Of a stretch of 64,000 bases of DNA, positions 42,822-52,732 are shown piece after piece. The stretch spans positions 880,001 through 944,000 of the forward strand of contig NZ_CP111085.1 in assembly GCF_026278345.1 (NCBI RefSeq). Direction: 5' to 3'. This stretch comes from Tellurirhabdus rosea. Its GTDB lineage: Bacteria > Bacteroidota > Bacteroidia > Cytophagales > Spirosomataceae. How positions within the stretch are numbered: position 1 is the stretch's first letter; every line of letters starts with the position of its first letter. The notes under the pieces are model-generated. The model had not been told where the DNA came from. It was given only the letters and a program-made list of their open reading frames with translations, and made no database searches. Both the position numbers and the translations under genes were made by a program.

Positions 42822-43367
42822 TTATTTCTTTTCAGTAAGTGTTTTGGAAGAGGCTGTCACCGGGACGCAGCCGTGATAGCGGCCGGGGGCGAATTCGAAC
42901 TTGGTGAGGTTGGTCATGACGTATTCTGAAGTCATGTAACCCCGGATGGTCAGGTTTTTGACCGTGGAGTAGAAGCTTTTCAGCGTCGGGTCTTCCGAAG
43001 CATTCAGACCGGACAGCAGCGTCGTCCGCTGGGTGGCGTCGCCTTCCGCAAAGGATTTTCCGTACGTGGCACGGGCCTTCTCCTCGACCGCCGCCAGCCC
43101 CTTCTTCAGCGTTTCCTGAGCCGTCGGTTCAAAGCAGTCGGTGATCATTTTCTGAATAAACTGGTGCACGTTGAGGGCTTTGGCACCGGGCGTATCCGTG
43201 GCGGGAAGGATGGTTTCGGCCACATCGGCCAGCAGGGCGTCCTGGGGAGCGGACAGGAAACGGGCACTCTGGACCGTAGTCCGGTTCCAGCCGCTGGCCC
43301 AACCGGGCAGGGCCATCAGGCCGCCTACCGCTACGGCCATGGATTTCAATGCGGAACGTCTTTGCAT
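42822..43367 (-). CDS. Gluconate 2-dehydrogenase subunit 3-family protein
   Basis: 181 residues with twin-arginine signal MQRRSALKSMAVAVGGLMAL. The family pattern follows: DVAETILPATDTPGAKAL, then VHQFIQKMITDCF and FYSTVKNLTIRGYMTSEYV. This small subunit is exported by Tat together with the GMC flavoprotein and helps it mature. First gene of the two-gene operon with 41024-42739; 82 bp lie between them, holding a short heptad-word repeat. Confidence 0.92.
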   Translation of the reverse strand: MQRRSALKSMAVAVGGLMALPGWASGWNRTTVQSARFLSAPQDALLADVAETILPATDTPGAKALNVHQFIQKMITDCFEPTAQETLKKGLAAVEEKARATYGKSFAEGDATQRTTLLSGLNASEDPTLKSFYSTVKNLTIRGYMTSEYVMTNLTKFEFAPGRYHGCVPVTASSKTLTEKK

Positions 43368-43619
43368 ACTCTCTTTTCGTTCGACAGGTTGTATCGCTCA
43401 GAAGCAGATGGGTGAAACGCTTGTATTCACAAAAATTCTTAGAAAGTTACCAATTACTTTCATAGAAGCCAACACTCTTCTTTGTTTACTCCTAAAAACT
43501 AGGGAAATCCCCAGCCTGTCCGAAGCCTCCTGGCGGCGCAACTCCGAATCGGGCCGCCCCTCAAACACCAATGACGACCGAAGGGAACAGTTGGAGCCAT
43601 TTTGCCTGTTACCTACCTG

Positions 43620-43850
43620 ATGAACACGAACGACACCCGTCACAACCACGCCCTTCCCGGCCTGCAGTTTGCGCTCAACGTGCTGTACGTCGGCCGGTTT
43701 CTGATCGGCTACAGCAACCCCGTCCAGGCACTGGACGAAGTGGACGAATACATCGAAGCCGTCACCGACGAACTGGTCTCGACCGAACTGCTCCACGAAG
43801 CGGCGGTGCTGGCCGGTGACGTATTACCCGGACCGTCGGCCGGGAATTAA
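43620..43850 (+). CDS. Small protein of unknown function
   Basis: 76 residues from MNTNDTRHNHALPGLQFALN, soluble, acidic in the second half (DEVDEYIEAVTDELV). Codon use looks like that of neighbouring genes. A second in-frame ATG six codons upstream (43602) is possible. It lies 22 bp before the old yellow enzyme gene and is probably co-transcribed. No family recognised. Confidence 0.5.
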   Translation: MNTNDTRHNHALPGLQFALNVLYVGRFLIGYSNPVQALDEVDEYIEAVTDELVSTELLHEAAVLAGDVLPGPSAGN

Positions 43851-43872
43851 GCCATAAACACCCTTTCCACCC

Positions 43873-44949
43873 ATGTCTCAGTTATTTTCCCCGGTTACGT
43901 TCAAGAGCGTAACCCTGCGCAACCGCATCGTGGTCTCCCCCATGTGTCAGTATTGCAGCGAAGACGGTTTTGCCAACGACTGGCATCTGGTTCACCTCGG
44001 CAGCCGCGCCGTTGGCGGGGCAGGTCTGATCATTACCGAAGCCGCCGCAATTTCGCCCGAAGGCCGGATTTCGCCCGAAGACCTCGGCATCTGGGCCGAC
44101 GAGCACGTCACAAACCTGCGGCGCATCACGACTTTTCTGGAACAGCACGGCGCTGTTCCGGGCATCCAGCTGGCGCATGCGGGCCGCAAAGCGAGCCACC
44201 ATCGTCCCTGGGAAGGCGGCGGAATGATTGGCCCGGAGGAACCCCGCGGCTGGCAGACCGTCGGACCGAGCGCCCTCGCCTTTTCTCCGAACGGATTTGC
44301 CCCGCTGGCGCTGGATGAGGCCGGGCTGGAAAAAGTCCGGTCCGACTTCGCATCGGCGGTCCGCCGGGCCCTGGAGGCAGGTTTTAAGGTGGTCGAAATT
44401 CACGCGGCGCACGGGTATCTGCTGCACCAGTTCCTGTCTCCTCTGAGCAACCAGCGCACCGATGCCTACGGCGGTAGTTTTGAAAACCGCATCCGCCTGC
44501 TGCTCGAAGTGGTGGAGCGCGTGCAGACCGTCTGGCCCGCCGACCTCCCGCTGTTTGTCCGGATTTCGGCCACCGACTGGATGGAAGGCGGCTGGAATGG
44601 CGACGACTCCGTGGCGCTGGCCGCCATTCTGAAAGAAAAAGGCATTGATCTGGTGGACTGCTCGACCGGCGGCAACGTTCCCAATGCCGTGATTCCCGTC
44701 GGGCCGGGCTACCAGACCCAGTTTGCCGAACGAATCCGGAAGGAAACCGGCATGCCGACCGGCGCCGTGGGGCTGATTACCTCCGCCGAGCAGTCAGAAG
44801 CCATCCTTGCCGAAGGAAAAGCGGATGTGGTCATTCTGGCTCGGGAATTTCTGCGCGACCCGTATTTTCCGCTGCACGCGGCGCAGCAGCTGGGCGACGA
44901 GGTCAGCTGGCCAGTGCAGTACGAACGGGCAAAGCCGCGCCGTCACTGA
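43873..44949 (+). CDS. namA: NADPH dehydrogenase of the old yellow enzyme family (YqjM type)
   Basis: FMN enzyme that reduces activated C=C bonds. 358 residues. YqjM-class marks: VSPMCQYCSEDGFANDWHL near 21-39 with the cysteine and tyrosine of the MCQY motif, QLAHAGRKAS (about 97-106), and HAAHGYLLHQFLSPLSNQR (about 176-194) with the paired active-site histidines, plus DAYGGSFENRIRL. The physiological substrate is unknown. Its last 7 bp overlap the 3' end of the convergent transferase gene. Confidence 0.92.
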   Translation: MSQLFSPVTFKSVTLRNRIVVSPMCQYCSEDGFANDWHLVHLGSRAVGGAGLIITEAAAISPEGRISPEDLGIWADEHVTNLRRITTFLEQHGAVPGIQLAHAGRKASHHRPWEGGGMIGPEEPRGWQTVGPSALAFSPNGFAPLALDEAGLEKVRSDFASAVRRALEAGFKVVEIHAAHGYLLHQFLSPLSNQRTDAYGGSFENRIRLLLEVVERVQTVWPADLPLFVRISATDWMEGGWNGDDSVALAAILKEKGIDLVDCSTGGNVPNAVIPVGPGYQTQFAERIRKETGMPTGAVGLITSAEQSEAILAEGKADVVILAREFLRDPYFPLHAAQQLGDEVSWPVQYERAKPRRH

Positions 44950-46658
44950 GCCGACTTCCGGCCCTGGGCGACGGCCTCATCAATCCGCCGGTAAATGCGG
45001 CGGCCTTCCACGCTGCCATCCAGCCGGTAATGCTTCCGGACGTAGGCGGCGATGGGCGGAACCGTGAAAAGGCCCTCCCTGTCCGGGTCTTTCAGAAAAC
45101 CGCGCCCGTTCTGCGGCAGCACATCATCCACCAGATAGCGGGGACGGTACCTTTCCATATCGTCCAGGTAACGTTTGATCAGGTACTGACGAACGTTACC
45201 TTCCCGCTGGATGATCATCTGCGTATGAACCTGCAAATTGGCGGAAACCACGTCGAGGGTCACAAATTCGTCGGACACAAATCCCCAGGTGCCGAGGCGC
45301 TCCCCGGGCTTCACTCTCGGTTGGAGGTACTGCGCGAGCGGACTTAACTGCCGGTCGCGGCTGGCGAAGAAAACCTGATCGCGGCCAAAATCACTGATGC
45401 CAAGGTGGTACCGCATCATCACGGCCAGACATACCGTAACGTAGCCCATAGCCCAGTAGCGCAGCTGGCCCGATTCGGCCGTGGATCTGAACAAAATAGC
45501 GGTCAGCAGAGCGGGCGGCAGAAGCACCAGCCAGAGGTAATGCGGAAAGTAGTTTTTGGCGATAAATACGCTTAAAAACGAAAACGCAACGCTGCCAAGC
45601 GCCAGAACCACCAGCGCAAAGGAAGTCTGCTTCAACTGGCCCCGAAACCACAGCCAGCCGAGCAGCAGCCCCTCACCCGCCAACAGCAGCAGAAAACCGA
45701 ACGTTTCCCGGAAGGTAATCACCCAGTGCGCCCAGGCCACCAGCTGTTCGAGGCGGCCTGCCTGCTGCATGTTGGTCGGATTGCTGGCGTATTGCAGGTT
45801 GCTTTCGAGATACAGCAGCCAGAAGGGTTGCAGGTAGTTGTTCTGCCAGAGATAGAGAACCACCAGAATCGTCGGCAGAAGCGCTCCGCCCAGCAGCCAG
45901 GCGGACTTTTTCCACCGGTCGGCCGTGGCCGAGCCAAGCACCACGGCCAGCGTCCAGAGGCCCAGCCAGCCCGCCAGCGGCACCATTTGCAGCTTGGTGA
46001 ACGGCGCCAGTCCGAGCACTAAGCCCAGTCCGAACAGGCGGCCTGCCGGAAACTGCCGCGCCCGGGCCTCCAGTAGCAGGAAAAGGCTGGCGGCGAAGTG
46101 CAGCAGGCAGACCTGCTCCCCGTTATAGGCCAGCATTCCCTTGTTGGAAAACAGGGCGGCCAGCAGCACAACCGGCAAAAGAGCCACCTGCGCGGCGGCG
46201 GCCCCGAAACTGCGTTTCAGCGCCCAGTACAGCAGCAGAATCGCCGGAATGAAGTTGACGAACAGGTTGTAGAACCTGACCAGCCCGTAATCGAGCTTAT
46301 CGACAAAAAGCCGCAACAGCATCAGCGGGTAAATCACCCCGGGCCCGCTGGTCGAGCCGTCGTGCGAAATCCAGAACCGGCCGTCCAGCCAGAGTTTGTT
46401 GGCCCCGGCGATGTACATGCTTTCGTCTACATCGAGATTGCCCAGACCAAACGTCGGCAGGCGGGTTATCAGTAAAGCCGACAGGAAGGGCACCAGATAC
46501 AGCGCATCCGGGATCGGGAATTTGAGCCGGTTGGAACTGGACATATAAAACGCCATTACTCCCCATACTCCAACGGCCAACAATACACCAATGACTTTTC
46601 GTATCAGACTCCAGTTATTCCACTCAAGATCGCTTACGTAAAAGCAAAACTCCAACAT
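44943..46658 (-). CDS. GT39/ArnT-like membrane glycosyltransferase (probable)
   Basis: 571 residues, ten or more hydrophobic helices, and a C-terminal soluble tail of about 120 residues. The first periplasmic loop carries NLDVDESMYIAGANKL near 74-89, the kind of acidic (D/E) motif found in GT-C transferases that use polyprenyl-phosphate sugars. I call the superfamily from topology and that motif only; donor and acceptor are unknown. It stands alone, convergent with namA (7-bp overlap), with an AT-rich gap upstream. Confidence 0.7.
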   Translation of the reverse strand: MLEFCFYVSDLEWNNWSLIRKVIGVLLAVGVWGVMAFYMSSSNRLKFPIPDALYLVPFLSALLITRLPTFGLGNLDVDESMYIAGANKLWLDGRFWISHDGSTSGPGVIYPLMLLRLFVDKLDYGLVRFYNLFVNFIPAILLLYWALKRSFGAAAAQVALLPVVLLAALFSNKGMLAYNGEQVCLLHFAASLFLLLEARARQFPAGRLFGLGLVLGLAPFTKLQMVPLAGWLGLWTLAVVLGSATADRWKKSAWLLGGALLPTILVVLYLWQNNYLQPFWLLYLESNLQYASNPTNMQQAGRLEQLVAWAHWVITFRETFGFLLLLAGEGLLLGWLWFRGQLKQTSFALVVLALGSVAFSFLSVFIAKNYFPHYLWLVLLPPALLTAILFRSTAESGQLRYWAMGYVTVCLAVMMRYHLGISDFGRDQVFFASRDRQLSPLAQYLQPRVKPGERLGTWGFVSDEFVTLDVVSANLQVHTQMIIQREGNVRQYLIKRYLDDMERYRPRYLVDDVLPQNGRGFLKDPDREGLFTVPPIAAYVRKHYRLDGSVEGRRIYRRIDEAVAQGRKSAQ

Positions 46659-47044
46659 ATCTAAATATTCTTAACCATCTATATATCTTTAGATTAACCT
46701 TACATATTATTACACTTTCAATTAATCTCAAAGCATCTTTTAACAAGCGGTTCTCCAGCAGACCGATTCTGTTTTATGTTCTATTTTGTGGTGATAATCT
46801 CAAATGAAAAATCGGAGAAAAGACCACCGGGCAGAGAAGGAACACGGCTTTATTTTGAAAAAAGACTGGCGGTCTCTTTACTTCCGGCTTTGTCAGGAAA
46901 CTAGTGATGACCAGACAGGCGATAACAATTTTCGTTCCGGAACAGCGTACAGACTCGGATACTTGGAAACTGGCAAACAATTGCTGCCTTTAATGCATTT
47001 TAGCATACGGAAACAGACTCTGGGAACTACATAAAACTAACGAT
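46659..47044. other. 386-bp AT-rich gap
   Basis: Markedly AT-rich between 46660 and 46740. Contains an open frame (46804-47034, plus) with no recognisable features that I do not accept as a gene. Near-matches to TAnnTTTG occur (TATTTTG near 46792 and 46853) but lack one base. Probably holds divergent promoters for the genes at 46658 and 47045. Confidence 0.35.
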
Positions 47045-47914
47045 ATGCGCTGGATTGGAGGCCGTGAAAGCGGCAACGTAGAAGACCGTCGGGGTAGCGG
47101 CGGCGGTGGAATGCTGGTCGGCGGTGGCATCGGTACCGTCGTGGTAGCCATTATTGTCATGCTGCTCGGCGGCGATCCTTCGACGATTCTGAGCGGGGGC
47201 GGCGAAGAACCGGCCGCGACGCAGCAGCAGGCAACCGGTCCCCAGCCGGACGACGAAGCGGCCCGTTTCACCCGTCGGGTGCTGGGTTCGACGGAGGACA
47301 TCTGGTCGCAGGTGCTTCCGGCACAGGCAGAGGGGCAGACTTACCGTCCGCCCGTACTGGTCCTGTTCCGGCAGGTTACACAATCGGGTTGCGGAACGGC
47401 GTCGGCGGCTTCGGGTCCGTTTTATTGCCCCGGCGACAAAAAACTGTACATCGACCTTTCGTTCTACGACGAACTTGCCCAGCGCTTCCGGGCTCCCGGC
47501 GACTTTGCGATGGCGTACGTCATCGCGCACGAGGTCGGGCACTACCTTCAGGACCAGTTGGGCATCATGGATCAGATTCATTCCGCCCAGCAGCGGATGA
47601 GCCGGACGGAAGCCAACCGCCTGTCGGTCCGGCTGGAATTGCAGGCCGATTTTCTGGCGGGCGTCTGGGCGCACCACGCCAACGGCAAAAGCTTCACGTT
47701 TGAACCCGGTGATGTGGAAGAGGCCCTTCGGGCGGCCAATTCCATCGGCGACGACCGGATTCAGTCCGAAACCCAGGGCCGCGTCGTTCCGGATGCGTTC
47801 ACGCACGGCACCTCGGCCCAACGGGTCTACTGGTTCAAAAAAGGACTGGAAACGGGCGATATGAGTCAGGGCGATACCTTCAATAGCCGCGAGGACGCCC
47901 AGCTGGCGCAATAA
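47045..47914 (+). CDS. Neutral zinc metallopeptidase (YpfJ/KPN_02809 family)
   Basis: 289 residues. N-terminal Gly/Arg-rich stretch (MRWIGGRESGNVEDRRGSGG) and one transmembrane helix (VGGGIGTVVVAIIVMLLGG, about 25-43). A single extracytoplasmic peptidase domain has the zinc site HEVGH, residues 162-166, in VIAHEVGHYLQDQLG and a later conserved region (ELQADFLAGVWAHHA) whose Glu/Asp would be the third ligand. Length and layout are typical. Natural substrate unknown. Followed by a bidirectional terminator shared with the susD gene. Confidence 0.93.
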   Translation: MRWIGGRESGNVEDRRGSGGGGMLVGGGIGTVVVAIIVMLLGGDPSTILSGGGEEPAATQQQATGPQPDDEAARFTRRVLGSTEDIWSQVLPAQAEGQTYRPPVLVLFRQVTQSGCGTASAASGPFYCPGDKKLYIDLSFYDELAQRFRAPGDFAMAYVIAHEVGHYLQDQLGIMDQIHSAQQRMSRTEANRLSVRLELQADFLAGVWAHHANGKSFTFEPGDVEEALRAANSIGDDRIQSETQGRVVPDAFTHGTSAQRVYWFKKGLETGDMSQGDTFNSREDAQLAQ

Positions 47915-47933
47915 TCCGGATTGGCACCAACCA

Positions 47934-47965
47934 GAAAACCCGGCCATTCAGGTGGCCGGGTTTTC
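47934..47965. terminator. Bidirectional terminator
   Basis: GAAAACCCGGCCA / TGGCCGGGTTTTC, 13-bp stem, 6-nt loop, between the convergent peptidase and susD genes. Confidence 0.88.
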
Positions 47966-47986
47966 TTTTAAGCAATAAACCGAGGT

Positions 47987-49660
47987 TTAATAACCCGGAT
48001 TCTGGACCAGATACCCCGGCAAGTTCGACGCGCCGTCGATGGCAGTCTGCGGAATCGGAAACACCCGCTTCTGCCGGTTGGCATCGGATTTTTCGGTCCA
48101 GCTTTCCTCGTATTTTCCGAAACGGATCATATCCGTCCGGCGGACCATTTCCCAGTACAGTTCAAAACCGCGTTCGCGGAACAGCAGATCGAGGGTCATG
48201 CTGGTCAGGGCGGGCGGTGGCGTAGAGGCCGTTCGCGCGGCCCGGACCGTGTTGACATCGGCCAGTGCTCCGGCGGCATCGTTGCTTTTCCGCAGTTTCG
48301 CTTCCGCACGCATCAGGTAAATGTCCGCCAGCCGCAGGATGGAAATGTCGGCGTCGCCCAGGTTCCGGCCGGAAACGGATTTTTTGCTGAATTCATATTT
48401 CAGCACCCGGTAGCCCGTATTGTAGTCGCTGCCCGACACGGTAAAATCCACCCGTTCCGTAAAAGTGACCGGAAGCGTCGGCCGGTTGCGGGTCACGTTG
48501 AACAGCCGCCCGACCCGGTAGTTGCTTCCGCAGCGCACAAATGCCCCGTTGACCCGAATCAGCCCGTACTGCTGGCCCCGCAGAATGCCCCGGTTCATGT
48601 TGAACGCGTCCGCCGAAACGCAGGAATCGGCCGGAATGACCAGATTCTGTTTGTGAAAACGCGGGTCCACACTCGGGTCCTGCGGCGCGTAGGCGTTCAC
48701 CCAGGTCCGGTAATAGTCCGGCGTAATGGCCGGGCCGTCGGTGCCGTTGGCGTTCGGGAAGGCGGGCAGCGGAAACTGGTCACCCGAGAGCGAGAAATAA
48801 GCCAGCCGATTGTGCCCGTTGAGTTCGGCCCGCTGGTCCACCGCAAAAATCAGCTCCTTGTTGCTGTTGTTGTCGGAATTGAAAATGGCGAAATAATCCC
48901 GCGACAACTGGTGCTGACCGCCGCTGATGATTTTATCGCAGTATTCAACCACCTTGTCCATATCCTCGGGCCGGAAGGTAAAGCGCTCGGCGTAACGGTC
49001 GCGATACACGGCGGCATTGAGATGAAGGCGGGCCAGCAGCCCCCAAACGGCGGCTTTGGTCAGTCGGCCCGGACCGACGTTCGTCTGCAGGTCAGGCTCC
49101 ACGGCCAGCAGTTCGCTTTTGATATGCTCTAGCGCCTGTTCGCCGCGCAGAATCGAGGACGTCCCCTGCGGGTCGTCTTTGACAAACACCAGCCCGAAAA
49201 GGTCCAGCAGCAGCAGGTTGTAATAGGCCCGCATGCCCCACGCCTCGGCCACGTACGTTTTGACGTTGGGATCGTTGATACCCGGCAGGGTATTGATGGC
49301 CGTCACCGCGCGCGAGATTCCCTGCGTCAGCAGTACCCAGGTATTGCGGAGGTTGGGGTCCGTGCTGGTGTGGGTATGCTGGTGCAGGGCCATGTAGATG
49401 CCGTTATCGCCCCAGTCGGTGCCACCTCGATACGGCAGAATCGCCTCGTCGGTCGAAATCTCCTGAATAGCAAAGTAGTTGGTGTGCAGGAAGATATCCG
49501 GCAGTCGGGCGTAGACCGGGGCGATATTGCCGTCGGCGGCCTGCTTGTCGGTCAGGCCCGTGGCCGAAGCTTCGTCGAGGACTTTTTCGCTGAGGTCCGT
49601 ACAACCGTTGAGGCTCACCAGTCCGAGCAGCGTCAGGGTAAGCAGTATGTTCTTTTTCAT
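47987..49660 (-). CDS. SusD/RagB-family nutrient-binding lipoprotein
   Basis: 557 residues. Lipoprotein signal MKKNILLTLTLLGLVSLNGC, Cys20 lipidated. The TPR-like body has the usual closing region YLMRAEAKLRKSNDAAGALA and RERGFELYWEMVRRTDMIRF. It binds the substrate on the outer surface and acts as a lid on the partner SusC pore. That gene lies 12 bp upstream. The substrate is not predictable here; no glycosidase or transcription regulator is adjacent. Confidence 0.95.
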   Translation of the reverse strand: MKKNILLTLTLLGLVSLNGCTDLSEKVLDEASATGLTDKQAADGNIAPVYARLPDIFLHTNYFAIQEISTDEAILPYRGGTDWGDNGIYMALHQHTHTSTDPNLRNTWVLLTQGISRAVTAINTLPGINDPNVKTYVAEAWGMRAYYNLLLLDLFGLVFVKDDPQGTSSILRGEQALEHIKSELLAVEPDLQTNVGPGRLTKAAVWGLLARLHLNAAVYRDRYAERFTFRPEDMDKVVEYCDKIISGGQHQLSRDYFAIFNSDNNSNKELIFAVDQRAELNGHNRLAYFSLSGDQFPLPAFPNANGTDGPAITPDYYRTWVNAYAPQDPSVDPRFHKQNLVIPADSCVSADAFNMNRGILRGQQYGLIRVNGAFVRCGSNYRVGRLFNVTRNRPTLPVTFTERVDFTVSGSDYNTGYRVLKYEFSKKSVSGRNLGDADISILRLADIYLMRAEAKLRKSNDAAGALADVNTVRAARTASTPPPALTSMTLDLLFRERGFELYWEMVRRTDMIRFGKYEESWTEKSDANRQKRVFPIPQTAIDGASNLPGYLVQNPGY

Positions 49661-49672
49661 GGAGATGGCCGG

Positions 49673-52600
49673 TTAAAAAGTCAGATTCAGGCTGAAGACG
49701 AACGAACGCGCCTTCGGGTAGCTCAGGTAGTCAATTCCGTACGACGAAATGCCGTTGACAGTCCGGTCGATGTTCACTTCCGGGTCGTAGCCGTCGTATT
49801 TAGTGAGAACAAACAGGTTCTGGCCCGTGGCCGCCAGCCGGATGCCCGAGATCCAGCGATTCATGCCGATCAGCTTCGGACTCAGGTTGTAGCCGAGCGT
49901 CAGGTTGTTGAGCCGGAAGAACGAACCGTCCTTGAGGAAGCGGGTCGATACCGGCGCGGCGTTGTTGATCGACTCGTTGGGCTCGCCCAGCGCTTCGGTC
50001 GTTCCGTTGAGGCCTTTCACCAGACGGGCCTTGTAGAAGTAAGCGTTGGCCGTGTTGTCGTACACCTTGTTGCCCGAAACACCGTTGAAGTTGGCCGTCA
50101 GGTCGAAGCCTTTGTAGGCCACGCTGCCGTTGAGGTTGTACTGCCGGGTGGGCAGGGCACTGCCGGCCGCAATCCGGTCTTTGTCCGAAACCACACCGTC
50201 GCCGTCCGTGTCGCGGTATTTGCTGAGCCCTTTTTCGTCGATGCCGATAAATTCGCGCAGGAAGAACGTGCCGATGGGCTGCCCGTTCACGTAGCCGTTG
50301 ACGGTGGCCGAAGTCAGTCCGGGGCCGGTGGCCGAACCGGACGTAATGACCGTGTAGGGCGAGTTTTCCACCACGTTTTTGATGAACGTCACGTTGCCGC
50401 CCAGATCGAACCGGAAGCCGCTGCTGCTCACGTGCCGGTAAGCCAGTTCGAGTTCAAGCCCCTGGTTGGTGATGGTCATGTCCGGCACGTTGGTCCAGTA
50501 AGTCGACGCCGGCTGAATCGGGTCCGCCGGGATGACTTCCAGCAGAATCTTGCCCGACACTTTCCGGAAATAATCCACCGAGCCCGTCAGCGCCCCTTTG
50601 AACAAACCGAAATCAAGCCCGATGTCGGTCTGGGTCGAGACCTCCCACTGGATGTCGGGATTGGCCAGGCGGGTGTAGGTGGTCCCGGCCGGGAAGTTGG
50701 TCGAGGCGTCGAGCGGGTAGCTGGTCGCGGCCGCCACGTTCGAGGTAAACAGCGCCTGGGTAATTTTCGACGGAATTTCCTGGTTGCCGGTCTGGCCCCA
50801 GCCCGCGCGGATCTTCAGGTCGGAGAACGGCCCGGATTGCAGGAAAGCCTCCTCCGACAGCCGCCAGCCCGCCGAAAACGAAGGGAAAACGCCGTACTTA
50901 TTGTTCGCCCCGAACTTGCTCGACCCGTCGGCCCGCACCGTAGCCGTCAGCAGGTAGCGGTTTTTGTACTGATAATTGACCCGCGAAAAGAACGACTGAA
51001 TCTCGTTCTGGAGGGCAAAGCCGCCCGGCCGGTTGTTGGCCAGCGTCAGGTCCTGCCCCAGGCCGGGGTTGTTGATGGGCTCAATCGGCGACAGCGGAAA
51101 TTTGTTGATGCTCCAGTTGCGGCCCTGAATCTGAAACTGCTGGTACGAATGCCCGAGCAAGGCGGTCAGGTCGTGGTCGTTCCAGCCTTTGGTATAGGTG
51201 AAATAGTTCTCGATCAGCACGTTCCGGTTGTTGGAATAGATGCTTTCGAGGCGTCCGTCCTGCTGCGGCACGGCACTGGCCAGCGACTGCAGGTCGCGCG
51301 TCGAGTTGGCATAATCGGCCCCCAGATTGAGCTTGTAGACGAGGTCTTTCGTGATTTTGAACGAAGGCGACAGGTTAGCCACGATCCGGTTGGTCGTCGT
51401 GAGGTCTTTCTGCAGTTGCAGCGAAATGAGCGGGTTGGTACCGGCTTGATACCGCACCGGCTCGCCCTTGGCGTCGTAGGCCGCGTAGGTCGGGTTGGCC
51501 GAAATGGCCCCGCCGAGGACGCTTTCGATGGGCGGCCGTTCGTTGATCGTCTGCGAGGCGGTCAGGTTCATGTCCACCGTCAGCCGGTCGTCCAGAAACC
51601 GCTGGGAAGCGTTGAAACGGCCCGTGTAGCGGTTCAGTTTGCTGTTTTTCAGAATACCTTCCTGATTCTGCACGGCCAGCGAGCCATAGTACGTCAGCCG
51701 TTCGGCCCCGCCGCTGAAAGCCAGGTTATAGTCCTGCGTCACGGCCTGGCGGCTGATTTCGCGCTGCCAGTCGGTGTCAGCTTTCAGGTCATCGACCACG
51801 CCGCCGGCCGCGGCCACCTGGCGGCGGTACTCGTCGGCGCTGAACAGTTCCAGCGGACGGGCCATTCGGGAAAGCCCGAGATTGGTCGAAAGCGTCAGGT
51901 TGGACACGCCTGCTTTGCCTTTTTTGGTCGTGATCAGAATGACCCCGTTGGCACCGCGGGCCCCGTAGATGGCCGTGGCCGAGGCATCTTTCAGCACGTC
52001 GATGGCTTCAATATCCTGCGGATTGAGGAACGTGAGCGGGTTGGTCGCGCCGCCCGTGCTGGAATTGTCGAGCGGAATGCCGTCCAGCACAAACAGGGGC
52101 GTACTGCCCGTCCGGACGCCGCCCGGTCCCCGGACGGTGATGCTCTGCCGGCCACCCGGTTCGCCGCTGGCCGAGGTGACGTTGACGCCCGCCACCTTGC
52201 CCTGCAGCAGTTGTTCGGGTGAGTTGATGATACCCCGGTTGAAATCCGTGCTTTTAAGCGAGGTCAGCGCGCCGGTCGCGTCCTTTTTGGAAGCCGTCCC
52301 GTAGCCGATCACCACCACCTGCGACAGTTCGGAAGTGGACGGTTTGAGCGATACGTTGAGGGTGGCGCGCCCGTTGACCGGCACTTCCTGCGCATCGAAA
52401 CCAATGAAGCCAAACACGAGGACAGCGTTCTGGTCGGGCACGACAATCCGGTAATCGCCTTTCGCGTCGGTGGTGGCGCCCCGCTGGGTGCCTTTCAGCA
52501 GCACCGAACAACCGGCCAGCGCCTCGCCCGTGGCGGCGTCGGTCACCCGGCCGCTAACGGTGATGTCGGCATTGGGCGTCTGGCGAATTTCCCGTTGCTT

Positions 52601-52732
52601 TTTCCCGAAATCCGGGGACGGATGAGCAGCCCATACGGCAGCCGACGGCAGGGTCGCCATCAGCAGGCCAAAGGTTACGTTCCTCCGGACCGTTCGGAGG
52701 AGACGACCTGAGGGAGAATAGAGGTACGTCAT
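49673..52732 (-). CDS. SusC/RagA TonB-linked outer-membrane transporter
   Basis: 1019 residues. Signal region RNVTFGLLMATLPSAAVWAA, then a carboxypeptidase-regulatory-like domain (GRVTDAATGEALAGCSVLLK), a plug (VVVIGYGTASKKDATGALTS, about 143-162; DGIPLDNSSTGG) and a 22-strand-type barrel ending SFVFSLNLTF. It imports oligosaccharide or similar large molecules with TonB energy. Forms a pair with susD (12-bp gap). Promoter presumably in the 445-bp gap upstream; GAACTTTG there is one mismatch from TAnnTTTG. Confidence 0.96.
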   Translation of the reverse strand: MTYLYSPSGRLLRTVRRNVTFGLLMATLPSAAVWAAHPSPDFGKKQREIRQTPNADITVSGRVTDAATGEALAGCSVLLKGTQRGATTDAKGDYRIVVPDQNAVLVFGFIGFDAQEVPVNGRATLNVSLKPSTSELSQVVVIGYGTASKKDATGALTSLKSTDFNRGIINSPEQLLQGKVAGVNVTSASGEPGGRQSITVRGPGGVRTGSTPLFVLDGIPLDNSSTGGATNPLTFLNPQDIEAIDVLKDASATAIYGARGANGVILITTKKGKAGVSNLTLSTNLGLSRMARPLELFSADEYRRQVAAAGGVVDDLKADTDWQREISRQAVTQDYNLAFSGGAERLTYYGSLAVQNQEGILKNSKLNRYTGRFNASQRFLDDRLTVDMNLTASQTINERPPIESVLGGAISANPTYAAYDAKGEPVRYQAGTNPLISLQLQKDLTTTNRIVANLSPSFKITKDLVYKLNLGADYANSTRDLQSLASAVPQQDGRLESIYSNNRNVLIENYFTYTKGWNDHDLTALLGHSYQQFQIQGRNWSINKFPLSPIEPINNPGLGQDLTLANNRPGGFALQNEIQSFFSRVNYQYKNRYLLTATVRADGSSKFGANNKYGVFPSFSAGWRLSEEAFLQSGPFSDLKIRAGWGQTGNQEIPSKITQALFTSNVAAATSYPLDASTNFPAGTTYTRLANPDIQWEVSTQTDIGLDFGLFKGALTGSVDYFRKVSGKILLEVIPADPIQPASTYWTNVPDMTITNQGLELELAYRHVSSSGFRFDLGGNVTFIKNVVENSPYTVITSGSATGPGLTSATVNGYVNGQPIGTFFLREFIGIDEKGLSKYRDTDGDGVVSDKDRIAAGSALPTRQYNLNGSVAYKGFDLTANFNGVSGNKVYDNTANAYFYKARLVKGLNGTTEALGEPNESINNAAPVSTRFLKDGSFFRLNNLTLGYNLSPKLIGMNRWISGIRLAATGQNLFVLTKYDGYDPEVNIDRTVNGISSYGIDYLSYPKARSFVFSLNLTF

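Noticed and set aside
46804-47034. 76-codon frame in the AT-rich gap
   Set aside because: No signal, domain or codon pattern, and its end abuts the peptidase start; likely chance.
49370-52222. Very long open frame antisense to susC and susD
   Set aside because: A shadow of GC-rich codons; the minus-strand genes have complete SusC and SusD features, and the antisense protein resembles nothing.
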